A stretch of DNA of 64,000 nucleotides from Streptomyces sp. L-9-10 (GTDB taxonomy: Bacteria; Actinomycetota; Actinomycetes; Streptomycetales; Streptomycetaceae). Each line of letters opens with the position of its first letter. The first letter of the stretch is position 1. The position numbers were made by a program, and so were the translations under genes. The stretch spans positions 145,316 through 209,315 of the forward strand of contig NZ_PHRF01000097.1 in the NCBI RefSeq assembly GCF_004151105.1. The letters run 5' to 3'. Below the pieces are notes generated by a model, which saw only the letters and a program-made list of their open reading frames with translations, made no database searches and was not told the DNA's origin. Positions 45,290 to 53,592 of this stretch are shown here, in pieces.

Positions 45290-46534
45290 ATGCCGACCTG
45301 CCCGAACGGACACCAGTCGGGTTCCGACGACTGGTGCGAGGTCTGCGGCCATCGCATGGCCGGTCCTGGCGCTCCCACGGGTGCCGTACCACCACCGCCT
45401 CCCCCGCCGCCGCCCGCGCCCGGCTACGGCTATCCGCCGGGGCCCGGCCCCGGTGCCACCGCCCAGTCCGAGCTGTGCCCGCAGTGCCGCACTCCACGCG
45501 AGCCGATGGCTCCGTTCTGCGAGGAGTGCCGCTGGAACTTCCTGACGAACACGGCGACGTCGTACACCCCGCTGGCCCCGCAGCCGGGCCCCGGCAGCCC
45601 CGGTGGCACCAGCAGTCCCATTCCCGGGCTGAACCTGCCGCCGGGCTTCCAGGCCCAGCAGCCGCCCCGGCCGCACGATCCGTACGAGTACCAGAGCTCG
45701 CGGCCCTCGCAGCTGAACCGGCCCGCAGAACCGCTGTCGCCCGAGCCCGCGTCGCCGCACTCGTCGCACTCGCCACCCCCGCCTCCCTCGCCGCAGAACC
45801 CGCACCAGCAGGGACCGCCGCCCCCGCCGTCGTATCAGCAGCAGGGACCGCCGCCCCCGCCCGCCTTCCAGCAGCAGTCCGCCGCCCCGCGGTCGCCCTC
45901 GCCCGCGCGGCCGGCCGGTGACGACGACTGGATGCTGCCGCCGCCCTCGGGTATGTCGGCCCCGGCCCAGCCTCAGGCTCCCCAGGTCCCTCAGGCTCCT
46001 CAGGCCCTCCAGGCTCCGCACTCACAGCAGCAGTCGCATTCGTCACAGCAGTCGCAGCAGTCGCAGCCGCACGCACCGGCGCAGGTGCCCCAGCAGCACG
46101 ACCCGATGCGGCAGTACCAGCAGGCGCCGGCCGGCTGGACGGCGGTCATCGGCCCCGACCGTGAGTACTTCATGGCGATGATGCAGCGCAGCGGCCCCGA
46201 GGCCACCGGCCTGAATCTGCCGGCGTACTCCCCCGAGCAGCGTCTGCCGCTGGCCGGGAACCAGGTCTCGATCGGCCGCCGCAGACACTCCACCGGTGAG
46301 TCGCCGGAGATCGACCTGTCCGTCCCGCCGGAGGACCCGGGCGTCTCGCACCAGCACGCGGTCCTGGTCCACCAGCCGGACGGCAGCTGGGCCGTGGTCG
46401 ACCAGAACTCGACCAACGGCACCACGCTCAACGGAGCCGAGGATCCGATACAGCCCTATGTCCCCGTCCCGCTCAAGGACGGTGACCGGGTGCATGTCGG
46501 CGCCTGGACGACGATCACGATCCGCCGGGGCTGA
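45290..46534 (+). CDS. Zinc-ribbon and FHA domain protein (GarA-like role)
   Basis: This 414-aa protein has two zinc ribbons at the N-terminus (CPNGHQSGSDDWCEVCG and CPQCRTPREPMAPFCEEC). A long Pro/Gln/Ser-rich linker (about 95-285) follows with repeated QQGPPPPPSY/AF units. The C-terminal FHA domain carries phosphothreonine-binding residues in VSIGRRRHSTGE, VSHQHAVL and DQNSTNGTTLNG. GGGGGAAG precedes the ATG. As last gene of the kinase operon it is the natural counterpart of mycobacterial GarA, but the short N-terminal ETTS-type phosphorylation site of GarA is replaced by zinc ribbons. The gene overlaps the convergent methyltransferase gene by 20 nt. Confidence 0.92.
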   Translation: MPTCPNGHQSGSDDWCEVCGHRMAGPGAPTGAVPPPPPPPPPAPGYGYPPGPGPGATAQSELCPQCRTPREPMAPFCEECRWNFLTNTATSYTPLAPQPGPGSPGGTSSPIPGLNLPPGFQAQQPPRPHDPYEYQSSRPSQLNRPAEPLSPEPASPHSSHSPPPPPSPQNPHQQGPPPPPSYQQQGPPPPPAFQQQSAAPRSPSPARPAGDDDWMLPPPSGMSAPAQPQAPQVPQAPQALQAPHSQQQSHSSQQSQQSQPHAPAQVPQQHDPMRQYQQAPAGWTAVIGPDREYFMAMMQRSGPEATGLNLPAYSPEQRLPLAGNQVSIGRRRHSTGESPEIDLSVPPEDPGVSHQHAVLVHQPDGSWAVVDQNSTNGTTLNGAEDPIQPYVPVPLKDGDRVHVGAWTTITIRRG

Positions 46535-47588
46535 CGCCACCCGCGCTCAGGGGCCATACGTACGGCCCCGCCGGGTCGTCCAGCCAGGCCCACTGGCGCC
46601 CGCCGGTGAGAGTGACGCCGAACCGCTCCCGCTCCGGGTGGCGCTCGCGCTCCCAGAGGGAGAGCGCCTCGTGCGGATCCAGGCTGCCCGCGGTCAGGGT
46701 CAGCAGGAAGCGGAAGAGTTCGTTCTCGCTCGCGCGCCTCGGCAGTCCGCCGAGGGGCCGGCGTGCCAGGGCCGTGCTCCCCGGCACGCCCCGCAGCGGT
46801 ACGAAGTAGGCGGCGGTGTTCAGGAAGTGCCCCTCCGCGCAGCTGCCGCGCTCTCCTTCGCCGCGCCCTCTCCCGCCACCACCCTGTGCGCCGTTCCCGT
46901 GGGCCGCCTTCCCGACACGGAGGCTGATCAGTCCGGTGGCGAGCGGCGCCAGGATCCGTGCCCCCGGCCTGCACTGCGACAACCAGGCCGTCGGCACCGA
47001 CGGCAGGGTGCAGGTCGCGATGATCCGGTCGAACGGAGCGCGCTCCGGGCAGCCGCGTCCGCCGTCACCGGTGATGACGGCGGGCCGGTAGCCGGCCGCG
47101 GCGAGATGGCTGCGGGCGCACTCGGTGATCTCCGGGTCGACATCGACGGTGGTGACGAGTTCGTCGCCCAGCCGGTGACTGAGCAGGGCCGCGTTGTAGC
47201 CGCTGCCCGCGCCGATCTCCAGGACGCGGTCCCCGTCCCGTACATCCAGCTCCACCAGCATCCGGGCCATCAGCGAGGGCTGGCTGCTGGACGAGATCAG
47301 CTCGCCGTCGCGTACCCGGGTCGCGAGCGGCCCGTCCACGTACGCCCCGCGCAGCCAGCGCCGGCGCCGCACCGGGTCGGGGTCACCCCTCCACAGCCGG
47401 TCGTAGCCACCGGGGCGGCCGACGAAGTAGTACGGCACGAAGAGATGGCGCGGAACCGCCTCGAACGCCTCGCGCCAGGCCGGGTCGTCGAGCGCCCCGG
47501 TCACCGCGATCTCCCGGATCAGTCCGGCGCGTGCGTCGGCGACGTCCGCCTCGTCCGGCCCGTACACGTCCTCCCGGTGTGCACCCAT
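46515..47588 (-). CDS. Protein-L-isoaspartate methyltransferase-like enzyme
   Basis: This 357-aa SAM-dependent methyltransferase is of the PIMT type. Features are VPRHLFVPYYFVGRPGG, the substrate loop ELISSSSQPSLMARMLVEL, motif I VLEIGAGSGYNAALLSHRLG and GARILAPLATGLISL. It is longer than classic PIMT (about 220 aa) with a C-terminal extension. No RiPP precursor or ATP-grasp gene is adjacent, so it is probably a stand-alone protein-repair or orphan enzyme. The start at 47588 (MGAHREDVYG) follows a G-rich run. It overlaps the FHA gene tail to tail by 20 nt. Confidence 0.88.
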   Translation of the reverse strand: MGAHREDVYGPDEADVADARAGLIREIAVTGALDDPAWREAFEAVPRHLFVPYYFVGRPGGYDRLWRGDPDPVRRRRWLRGAYVDGPLATRVRDGELISSSSQPSLMARMLVELDVRDGDRVLEIGAGSGYNAALLSHRLGDELVTTVDVDPEITECARSHLAAAGYRPAVITGDGGRGCPERAPFDRIIATCTLPSVPTAWLSQCRPGARILAPLATGLISLRVGKAAHGNGAQGGGGRGRGEGERGSCAEGHFLNTAAYFVPLRGVPGSTALARRPLGGLPRRASENELFRFLLTLTAGSLDPHEALSLWERERHPERERFGVTLTGGRQWAWLDDPAGPYVWPLSAGGVSPGGS

Positions 47589-47723
47589 CCCCCCACTGTC
47601 CTGGGTGAGCGGCCGGGAAGCGAGTGGGCCTTGGCATCTGCGCGCCAGTATTCGGACAGCCTCCGGACAGGGGATGGTCCTAGGGCCGAGGTCCTCCGCC
47701 GGTCCGTCTGAGACCATGGACAG

Positions 47724-48128
47724 GTGAACGAGATTCCGCGGGGCACGCTTCAGGAGCAGACCTTCTACGAGCAGGTCGGCGGCGAGGAGACCTTCCGGCG
47801 CCTGGTCCACCGGTTCTACCAGGGGGTGGCCGAGGATCCGCTGCTGCGGCCGATGTACCCGGAGGAGGATCTGGGCCCCGCCGAGGAGCGGCTCGCGCTC
47901 TTCCTGATGCAGTACTGGGGCGGTCCCCGCACCTACAGCGACAACCGGGGCCACCCCCGGCTGCGGATGCGCCACGCTCCGTTCACGGTGGACAGCGCCG
48001 CGCACGACGCCTGGCTCAGGCACATGCGGGTGGCCGTCGAGGAACTGGGGCTCTCCGAGGCGCACCAGCGGCAGCTGTGGGACTACCTCACCTACGCCGC
48101 CGCCTCCATGGTGAACGCCGCGGGCTGA
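47724..48128 (+). CDS. glbO: Truncated haemoglobin (group II, GlbO type)
   Basis: This 134-aa 2-on-2 globin binds haem and oxygen or nitric oxide. The start is EQTFYEQVGGEETFRRLVHRFY. The proximal haem His is in LRMRHAPFTV. The Trp of helix G8, typical of group II, is in HQRQLWDYLTYAAASMV, and B10 Tyr is in HRFYQGV. The GTG start has only a weak ribosome site. It is monocistronic and divergent from the PIMT-like gene. A likely role is oxygen/NO handling under stress. Confidence 0.94.
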   Translation: MNEIPRGTLQEQTFYEQVGGEETFRRLVHRFYQGVAEDPLLRPMYPEEDLGPAEERLALFLMQYWGGPRTYSDNRGHPRLRMRHAPFTVDSAAHDAWLRHMRVAVEELGLSEAHQRQLWDYLTYAAASMVNAAG

Positions 48129-48164
48129 TCTCCTCCCCGGTCCCCCGACGCCCGGTCCCGTGCC

Positions 48165-48206
48165 GGTCCTCAGACGTTCGGTTCAGGTCCTCAGGCGTTC
48201 GGTTCA
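48165..48206. repeat. Tandem 21-bp repeat in the globin/thioesterase-operon gap
   Basis: Two adjacent copies begin GGTCCTCAGACGTTCGGTTC and GGTCCTCAGGCGTTCGGTTC and differ at one base. The second copy runs into the stop codon of the 48204 gene. Function unknown. Confidence 0.6.
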
Positions 48207-48902
48207 GACCGGGGTGACCGTGAGACCGCCGATCCCCGCGCGCCGTACCGCGATCGAGCCGTACGGTGTGCGGAGCCGGAGCCAGCCGCCCGACTCCAGC
48301 AGCGCCACCGGCTGTTCCTCGACGGGTGCGGCGGCCGGCACCATGGCGCGGACGGGTCGCAGGAACCCCAGCGCCTGCGCGGCGTGCACGGCCCGCAGCG
48401 GCAGACGCGTGTCTCCGAGGGTCCGGGACCAGATCTCCCGGCCTATCCGGTCGCGTTCCGTACGGGTCCTGTCGCCGGGCGTCAACCGCTCGTCGCGGGA
48501 ACGGAATTCGGCGACCGCGGCGGCCAGCGCACGGCGCATGGCGTCCGTGCCCGGCAGCCCCGGCACCTGCCGCCAGCCGCCGCGCGGTGGCAGCACCCCG
48601 GCCCACGGCGGGCCGGTGACGGCCGCCGGGACGGCCGCGCTGCCCGCCGCCTCGTCGATCGCCTCGAGGAATTCCCCGGCGGAGACGGTGACATCGAGCG
48701 CGTACGGCGCTGCGAGCCTGGCCGTACGGATGGCGAGCACCTCGAAGGACGCCGGCCGGCCGAAGACGGCGAGCGCGCCGCCCCCGGCCTGGAGCCGTAC
48801 CGCGGCGGCGCGGTCGTAGTGGATCAGCCGGCCGAGGAAGGCGCCGAGATCGGCCGCCTCCCGCGCGTCGGCGAACTCCACTGTCTGCTCGGGCGCCGTC
48901 AT
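48204..48902 (-). CDS. Hypothetical protein translationally coupled to a thioesterase
   Basis: This 232-aa protein has no domain I can name. Features are the N-terminal segment DLGAFLGRLIHYDRAAAVRL, a middle part VLPPRGGWRQVPGLPGTDAM and a C-terminal LGDTRLPLRAVHAAQALGFL. It lacks signal and TM segments. Its ATG overlaps the thioesterase TGA as ATGA, so the two are made together. This order is conserved in what I remember of Streptomyces genomes, but no function has been assigned. Confidence 0.8.
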   Translation of the reverse strand: MTAPEQTVEFADAREAADLGAFLGRLIHYDRAAAVRLQAGGGALAVFGRPASFEVLAIRTARLAAPYALDVTVSAGEFLEAIDEAAGSAAVPAAVTGPPWAGVLPPRGGWRQVPGLPGTDAMRRALAAAVAEFRSRDERLTPGDRTRTERDRIGREIWSRTLGDTRLPLRAVHAAQALGFLRPVRAMVPAAAPVEEQPVALLESGGWLRLRTPYGSIAVRRAGIGGLTVTPV

Positions 48903-49369
48903 GCCGCGAGCGCGTCCTTGTCCCCGGCGTCCCGCGGGCTCTCGCCCCTGCCGGTGGCGGCCTCGTCGTCGAGGTACTTCCGGAGATACATCTTCTCCTC
49001 CTCGGTGATCCGCCGGGGCCGCCCGGCCGCCAGGTCGTACGGCACGACGACCGTCGAGGCCCGTACGTACACCTGGCCCTCGTCCTTGATCTCGTACGCG
49101 ATCGTCAGCGACGCGGCGTTGATCTTCGTCACCCATGACTCGATGGTCACCGGCTCGTGCCGGTGGACCAGCGGCCGCTTGTAGTCGATCTCGTGCCGGG
49201 CCACCACGGACCCGCCGGAGAAGGACGGCGAGCCGTCCCCCGGCGCCAGCCGGAACATGAAGTCGATACGGGCCTCTTCCAGATAACTGATGAAGACCGC
49301 GTTGTTGACGTGCCCGAAGGCGTCCATGTCCGACCAGCGCAGCGGGCAGTTGTAGTAGTGGCGGGCCAT
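48899..49369 (-). CDS. Acyl-CoA thioesterase (hotdog fold, 4HBT)
   Basis: This 156-aa hotdog-fold thioesterase has the signature RWSDMDAFGHVNNAVFISYLEE, where the Asp in DAFGH is the catalytic acid of the 4-hydroxybenzoyl-CoA thioesterase group. The long helix is VNNAVFISYLEEARIDFMF, and paired strands include ARHEIDYKRPL and TIESWVTKI. It likely hydrolyses acyl-CoAs in the cytosol. It starts 1 nt after the stop of ettA on the same strand and so is part of an ettA-thioesterase-DUF transcript. Confidence 0.93.
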   Translation of the reverse strand: MARHYYNCPLRWSDMDAFGHVNNAVFISYLEEARIDFMFRLAPGDGSPSFSGGSVVARHEIDYKRPLVHRHEPVTIESWVTKINAASLTIAYEIKDEGQVYVRASTVVVPYDLAAGRPRRITEEEKMYLRKYLDDEAATGRGESPRDAGDKDALAA

Positions 49370-49370
49370 C

Positions 49371-51035
49371 TCAGCCTCGCGTCAGCTTCTTGTAGGTGGC
49401 GCGGTGCGGACGGGCGGCGTCCGCGCCGAGCCGCTCGACCTTGTTCTTCTCGTACGACTCGAAGTTGCCCTCGAACCAGAACCACTTGGACTCGCCCTCG
49501 TACGCCAGGATGTGCGTGGCGACCCTGTCCAGGAACCACCGGTCGTGGGAGACGACCACGGCCGCGCCGGGGAACTCCAGCAGCGCGTTCTCCAGCGAGG
49601 ACAGTGTCTCGACGTCCAGGTCGTTCGTCGGCTCGTCGAGGAGCAGCAGGTTGCCGCCCTGCTTGAGGGTCAGCGCCAGGTTCAGCCGGTTGCGCTCACC
49701 GCCGGAGAGCACACCGGCCGGCTTCTGCTGGTCCGGGCCCTTGAAGCCGAACGCGGAGACGTAGGCGCGCGAGGGCATCTCGACCTGGCCGACGTTGATG
49801 TAGTCCAGCTCGTCCGAGACGACCGCCCACAGCGTCTTCTTCGGGTCGATGTTGTCACGGCCCTGGTCGGCATAGCTGATCTTGACGGTGTCGCCGACCT
49901 TGATGCTGCCGGAGTCCGGCTCCTCCAGGCCCTGGATCATCTTGAAGAGCGTGGTCTTGCCGGCGCCGTTCGGGCCGATGACCCCGACGATGCCGTTGCG
50001 CGGGAGCGAGAACGACAGGTCGTCGATCAGGACCTTCTCGCCGAACGCCTTGGAGAGGTTCTCCACCTCGACGACGACGCTGCCGAGCCGGGGGCCCGGC
50101 GGGATCTGGATCTCCTCGAAGTCCAGCTTCCGCATCTTGTCGGCCTCGGCGGCCATCTCCTCGTAACGGGCCAGTCGCGCCTTGGACTTGGCCTGGCGCC
50201 CCTTGGCGTTCGACCGCACCCACTCCAGCTCGTCCTTGAGCCGCTTGGCGCGCTTGGCGTCCTTCTGGCCCTCGACCTTGAGACGGGCCTGCTTGGTCTC
50301 CAGGTACTTGGAGTAGTTGCCCTCGTAGCCGTGGAGACGGCCGCGGTCGACCTCGCAGATCCACCCGGCGACGTTGTCGAGGAAGTACCGGTCGTGGGTG
50401 ACGGCGACGACGGTGCCGGGGTACTTGGCGAGGTGCTGCTCCAGCCACTGCACGGACTCGGCGTCCAGGTGGTTGGTGGGCTCGTCGAGGAGCAGCAGGT
50501 CGGGGGCTTCGAGCAGCAGCTTGCAGAGCGCGACGCGACGGCGCTCACCACCGGAGAGGTTGGTGACGGGCCAGTCGCCGGGCGGGCAGCCGAGCGCGTC
50601 CATGGCCTGTTCGAGCTGGGTGTCCAGGTCCCACGCGTTGGCGTGGTCGAGGTCCTCCTGGAGCTTGCCCATCTCCTCCATCAGCGCGTCGGAGTAGTCG
50701 GTCGCCATCAGCTCGGCCACTTCGTTGAAGCGGTTGAGCTTGCCCATGATCTCGGCGGCGCCGTCCTGGACGTTCTGCAGCACGGTCTTGGACTCGTCCA
50801 GCGGCGGCTCCTGGAGGAGCATGCCGACGGTGTATCCCGGGGAGAGGAACGCGTCGCCGTTGGACGGCTGCTCCAGACCCGCCATGATCTTCAGCACGGT
50901 GGACTTACCGGCGCCGTTCGGACCCACCACACCGATCTTCGCGCCCGGCAGGAAGCTCAGCGTCACATCATCGAGGATGACCTTGTCGCCGTGCGCCTTA
51001 CGCGTCTTGCGCATCGTGTAGATGTACTCAGCCAA
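49371..51035 (-). CDS. ettA: Energy-dependent translational throttle protein EttA (ABC-F)
   Basis: This 554-aa ABC-F ATPase has two nucleotide-binding domains and no TM part. Walker A motifs are VGPNGAGKST and IGPNGAGKTT. Signatures are NLSGGERRRVALCKLLLE and LSGGERNRLNLALTL, and both LLLDEPTNHLDAE and LLLDEPTNDLDVE are present. The arm and linker (KQARLKVEGQKDAKRAKRLK) are of the EttA type. EttA binds the ribosomal E site and gates elongation by ADP/ATP ratio. The expected N-terminus AEYIYTMRKTRKAHGDKVIL needs a TTG start at 51035; there is no ATG/GTG at that position, and the ribosome site is weak (GGACGG 6-12 nt upstream). Confidence 0.95.
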   Translation of the reverse strand: MAEYIYTMRKTRKAHGDKVILDDVTLSFLPGAKIGVVGPNGAGKSTVLKIMAGLEQPSNGDAFLSPGYTVGMLLQEPPLDESKTVLQNVQDGAAEIMGKLNRFNEVAELMATDYSDALMEEMGKLQEDLDHANAWDLDTQLEQAMDALGCPPGDWPVTNLSGGERRRVALCKLLLEAPDLLLLDEPTNHLDAESVQWLEQHLAKYPGTVVAVTHDRYFLDNVAGWICEVDRGRLHGYEGNYSKYLETKQARLKVEGQKDAKRAKRLKDELEWVRSNAKGRQAKSKARLARYEEMAAEADKMRKLDFEEIQIPPGPRLGSVVVEVENLSKAFGEKVLIDDLSFSLPRNGIVGVIGPNGAGKTTLFKMIQGLEEPDSGSIKVGDTVKISYADQGRDNIDPKKTLWAVVSDELDYINVGQVEMPSRAYVSAFGFKGPDQQKPAGVLSGGERNRLNLALTLKQGGNLLLLDEPTNDLDVETLSSLENALLEFPGAAVVVSHDRWFLDRVATHILAYEGESKWFWFEGNFESYEKNKVERLGADAARPHRATYKKLTRG

Positions 51036-51173
51036 GAGAAACCGTCCGGCAATCGAGAAGGGCCAATGTGCGGCTCCGCCGCGTGAGGGCAGATACACGC
51101 CATCTTGCCGCATGTCCATCCCCCGATGGAAACCAGTACCGCTCCCCGGACCGTTCTCAGGCCCTTCTCACGG

Positions 51174-51213
51174 CCGTGGCCCCCGGCACGCGGGTGCGTG
51201 CCGGGGGCCACGG
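51174..51213 (-). terminator. Very strong hairpin after the thioester-domain gene
   Basis: GTGGCCCCCGGCACGC (51176-51191) and its exact complement (51196-51211) surround a GGGT loop. Two more C-G pairs extend the base, making an 18-bp perfect stem. It lies 32-72 nt downstream of the gene at 51246. Confidence 0.92.
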
Positions 51214-51245
51214 GCTGCGAGGTCTCACTCAGCGCGAGACGTCCC

Positions 51246-52670
51246 TCACTCTCCGGGAGTCGAGGACGTGGCGGCGTTCTTCTTACGGAGAAGGAACACG
51301 GCACCGCCGCCGAGCACCACGAGCGCAATCGCGACGCCCGCGATGACCGGGGTCGCACTGGAGGAGCCGGTCGCCGCGAGGTTGTCCGTGGCGGCCGCGG
51401 AGGAGCCGCCGGCCGAGGCCGGGAGCGGCTGCGAGGACTCCTGCTGGGTCACGGGGCCCGAGTCGCTGGTGGTCAGGCAGTCCAGGACGCCCTTGAAGTT
51501 CTGCGTGAACCCCGCGGGTCCGGTGATGGTGAAGTCGTACGCCTCGTCCTCGCCGACCGGGACGGTGACGGTCTTGGACTCACCCGCCGGGACCGAGTAC
51601 TCGGTGCCCTTGAGGTCGAAGACGAACGGTTCGTCGCCCTTGTTGGCGGCGGTGATGTCGACGCCGCCCGCGGCGCAGTTCTTCTGAGCGGTGACGGCGG
51701 GGATCGCGCCCTGCTCCGCCCAGGTCCCGGTCGCCGTCGCCGAGACCGTGGACTCGCTGGACCCGGCCAGGATCTGCGTCTGGCTCTTGGTCACCCCGGC
51801 GAAGGCGCGGCCGACCGGTACGGAGGTGGTGGCCTGCACGCCGAGCGAGGCGGTGCCGTCGGAGGCGTCGGACGGGACGTCGAAGTACAGCTGCGTCCCG
51901 TTGGCGGCGGTGGTGACCGGGGCGCCGTCCTTGTCGGTGATCCTGACGCCGCTGGCGGCGGCGTCGGCGGGCGGCGTGACGGTGACACCGGCGGCGTCGG
52001 TGCGGACCGTGATCGGGCCGAGCTTCTCACCGGCCTTGCCGGAGACGGCACCGGGTTCGAGCGTGAGGGACGCCTTGGGCTCGGCGGCGTCCTGGGCGCT
52101 CTTCTCCAGCCAGTCGGCGAGCTTCTCGGCCGCCGGGTCGCTGGCGTCGACATCGGCGCTGTCCGAGTAGCGCCAGATCGCGACCTGGGTGCCCGCCGCC
52201 GCCGTCTTCTCGGTGAGGGGCCCGGTCTCCGCGCTCTGGGCAAGTGCCGAGAGGTCGTCTATCTGCGGGTAGGAGTGCTCCAGGATCCAGCGGATCTTGC
52301 CGGCGTTCTTGTTGGCGCCCAGCGAGGTCTGGTTCCAGGGGGTCTCCAGGTATTTCGCCTGGTCCTGTGTGGGGTTGTGGATATCGATGCAGTACGTCTT
52401 GAGCTTGCCGCCGCCGTCCACGGTCATCTCGAACAGTCCGGCGGGGAGTTGCTGGTCCTTGCCGTCGCTGTGGAGCACGGCGCCGTCGTAGGTCTTCAGT
52501 CCGTCGAGGGTGGCCGCGGCGCCGCCCTGGTGCTGGGGTACCTCGTCGGCGGTGGCCGCGCCGGCGCCGGCCACCGAGCCCATGGCCACCAGTCCCGAGA
52601 CGAGTACCGCGGCGGCGAGACGGGCGGCGCCCCGCTTCCGTACGGATGACGCTGATATCGCAGAAAACAC
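51246..52670 (-). CDS. Sortase-anchored Cys-Gln thioester domain (TQxA) surface protein
   Basis: This 474-aa cell-wall protein has a signal peptide (RKRGAARLAAAVLVSGLVAM...AGA). An N-terminal thioester domain follows, with Cys 94 in LKTYCIDIHNPTQ and Gln 162 in GTQVAIWRY, which form an internal thioester for covalent adhesion. Ig-like beta domains come next (VTVTPPADAAASGVRI). The C-terminus has a sortase signal: LAATG at 431-435, a TM helix and RKK tail. LAxTG is the class-E motif used in Streptomyces. The GTG start at 52670 has AAGGGGA 5-6 nt upstream. Two palindromes lie upstream. It may mediate attachment of hyphae to surfaces or hosts. Confidence 0.93.
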   Translation of the reverse strand: MFSAISASSVRKRGAARLAAAVLVSGLVAMGSVAGAGAATADEVPQHQGGAAATLDGLKTYDGAVLHSDGKDQQLPAGLFEMTVDGGGKLKTYCIDIHNPTQDQAKYLETPWNQTSLGANKNAGKIRWILEHSYPQIDDLSALAQSAETGPLTEKTAAAGTQVAIWRYSDSADVDASDPAAEKLADWLEKSAQDAAEPKASLTLEPGAVSGKAGEKLGPITVRTDAAGVTVTPPADAAASGVRITDKDGAPVTTAANGTQLYFDVPSDASDGTASLGVQATTSVPVGRAFAGVTKSQTQILAGSSESTVSATATGTWAEQGAIPAVTAQKNCAAGGVDITAANKGDEPFVFDLKGTEYSVPAGESKTVTVPVGEDEAYDFTITGPAGFTQNFKGVLDCLTTSDSGPVTQQESSQPLPASAGGSSAAATDNLAATGSSSATPVIAGVAIALVVLGGGAVFLLRKKNAATSSTPGE

Positions 52671-52697
52671 AGAATTCCCCTTCGGGCGAGATTCTTC

Positions 52698-52710
52698 CGC
52701 GTTGAACGCG
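52698..52710. promoter_or_regulatory. Palindrome CGCGTT-G-AACGCG near the thioester-domain start
   Basis: An exact 13-bp palindrome lies 28 nt upstream of the start codon, in the probable 5' leader. It could be an operator or a small leader stem. Confidence 0.4.
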
Positions 52711-52803
52711 TGGGGGGATGCCTCGCCAGCAGACTCAAGTGCCCCGTGGGTACTCGCGAATCCTATGGACGGCGCGAACCGCCGGAGTCCACTCAAGCAC
52801 TCT

Positions 52804-52832
52804 GATAACCGTTCCGAATCGGAATCGTTATC
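52804..52832. promoter_or_regulatory. 29-bp imperfect palindrome upstream of the thioester-domain gene
   Basis: GATAACCGTTCCGA and TCGGAATCGTTATC flank a central A; 12 of 14 positions pair. It lies 134-162 nt upstream of the thioester-domain start and 62 nt from the convergent ssb stop, in AT-rich DNA. The outer GATAAC/GTTATC arms recall Fur-superfamily operators (inference only). Confidence 0.55.
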
Positions 52833-52893
52833 GACACTCCGGCAGAACTATGCAATGCACACGAGTATATCGACATGTCTCCACAACCCACGC

Positions 52894-53481
52894 TCAGGGA
52901 ACGGCAGTCGACGCCGTGACGAGCGGGCGGGCGGGTGCCGCGCCCGGCGCGCGAGCAGGTGCCGCGCCCGGCGTCCCGTCAAGGGCCGTGCCCGGCGTCG
53001 CCTCCGCCGTCCCGTCCCGCGTCTCCTCCGGCACGGGGAACCGCCCCTGGTCCGGCCCCTGAATCCGCCCCCGCCCCTCCCCCTCCGTCGCCGGCCTGTG
53101 ACGCTCCGTCAGGGAGGGAGTCGCCCTGGTCACACGTCTGAACGCAGCCGTCCCGCGCGTCAGATCGTGACCGACCGCGACCGCGTCGATCTCCACGGAC
53201 GTCCGGCGCTGCCCTTCCCGTTCGTCCTCCCGCACCCGCAGTCGGCCGTGCACGACGAGCGGCTCACCGACGGAGACCGAGGCGGCCAGATTCGCTCCCA
53301 GCGTGCGCCACGCCCATACCGTGTAGAAGCTCGTGGGCCCGTCCGTCCAGCTGTTCTTCTGCCGGTCCCAGCGGCGCCCGGTCACCGCGAACCGGAACCG
53401 GGCCACCCCGCCCGTGACCGTCTCCCTGAATTCCACACCCGTCGCGACGTTCCCCACCACGGTTACCACGGTGTCGCTCAT
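52894..53481 (-). CDS. ssb: Single-stranded DNA-binding protein (second SSB)
   Basis: This 195-aa OB-fold SSB begins SDTVVTVVGNVATGVEFRET, with core strands VARFRFAVTGRRWDRQKNSW and SFYTVWAWRTLGANLAASV. The C-terminus is a long Pro/Ala/Gly-rich tail and ends TASTAVP. It therefore lacks the acidic DDDIPF-type tip of housekeeping SSB. Streptomyces carry such a second SSB, used in sporulation chromosome segregation (SsbB in S. coelicolor, as I recall). GGGGAGG lies 6 nt before the ATG. Confidence 0.92.
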   Translation of the reverse strand: MSDTVVTVVGNVATGVEFRETVTGGVARFRFAVTGRRWDRQKNSWTDGPTSFYTVWAWRTLGANLAASVSVGEPLVVHGRLRVREDEREGQRRTSVEIDAVAVGHDLTRGTAAFRRVTRATPSLTERHRPATEGEGRGRIQGPDQGRFPVPEETRDGTAEATPGTALDGTPGAAPARAPGAAPARPLVTASTAVP

Positions 53482-53592
53482 AACGGCCCTCCCCGTCCGG
53501 CTGCATTGACTGATCCCATGCTGGACCGGATGGAAAGAATGCGCTGTCGGCTGTGGATTACCCGTGAGTTGTGGAAAACCCCGTCACCCGTT

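Noticed and set aside
46515..47588. Second PIMT-like gene as part of another RiPP cluster
   Set aside because: Its neighbours are a kinase-operon FHA gene and a globin; no precursor or ligase is nearby.
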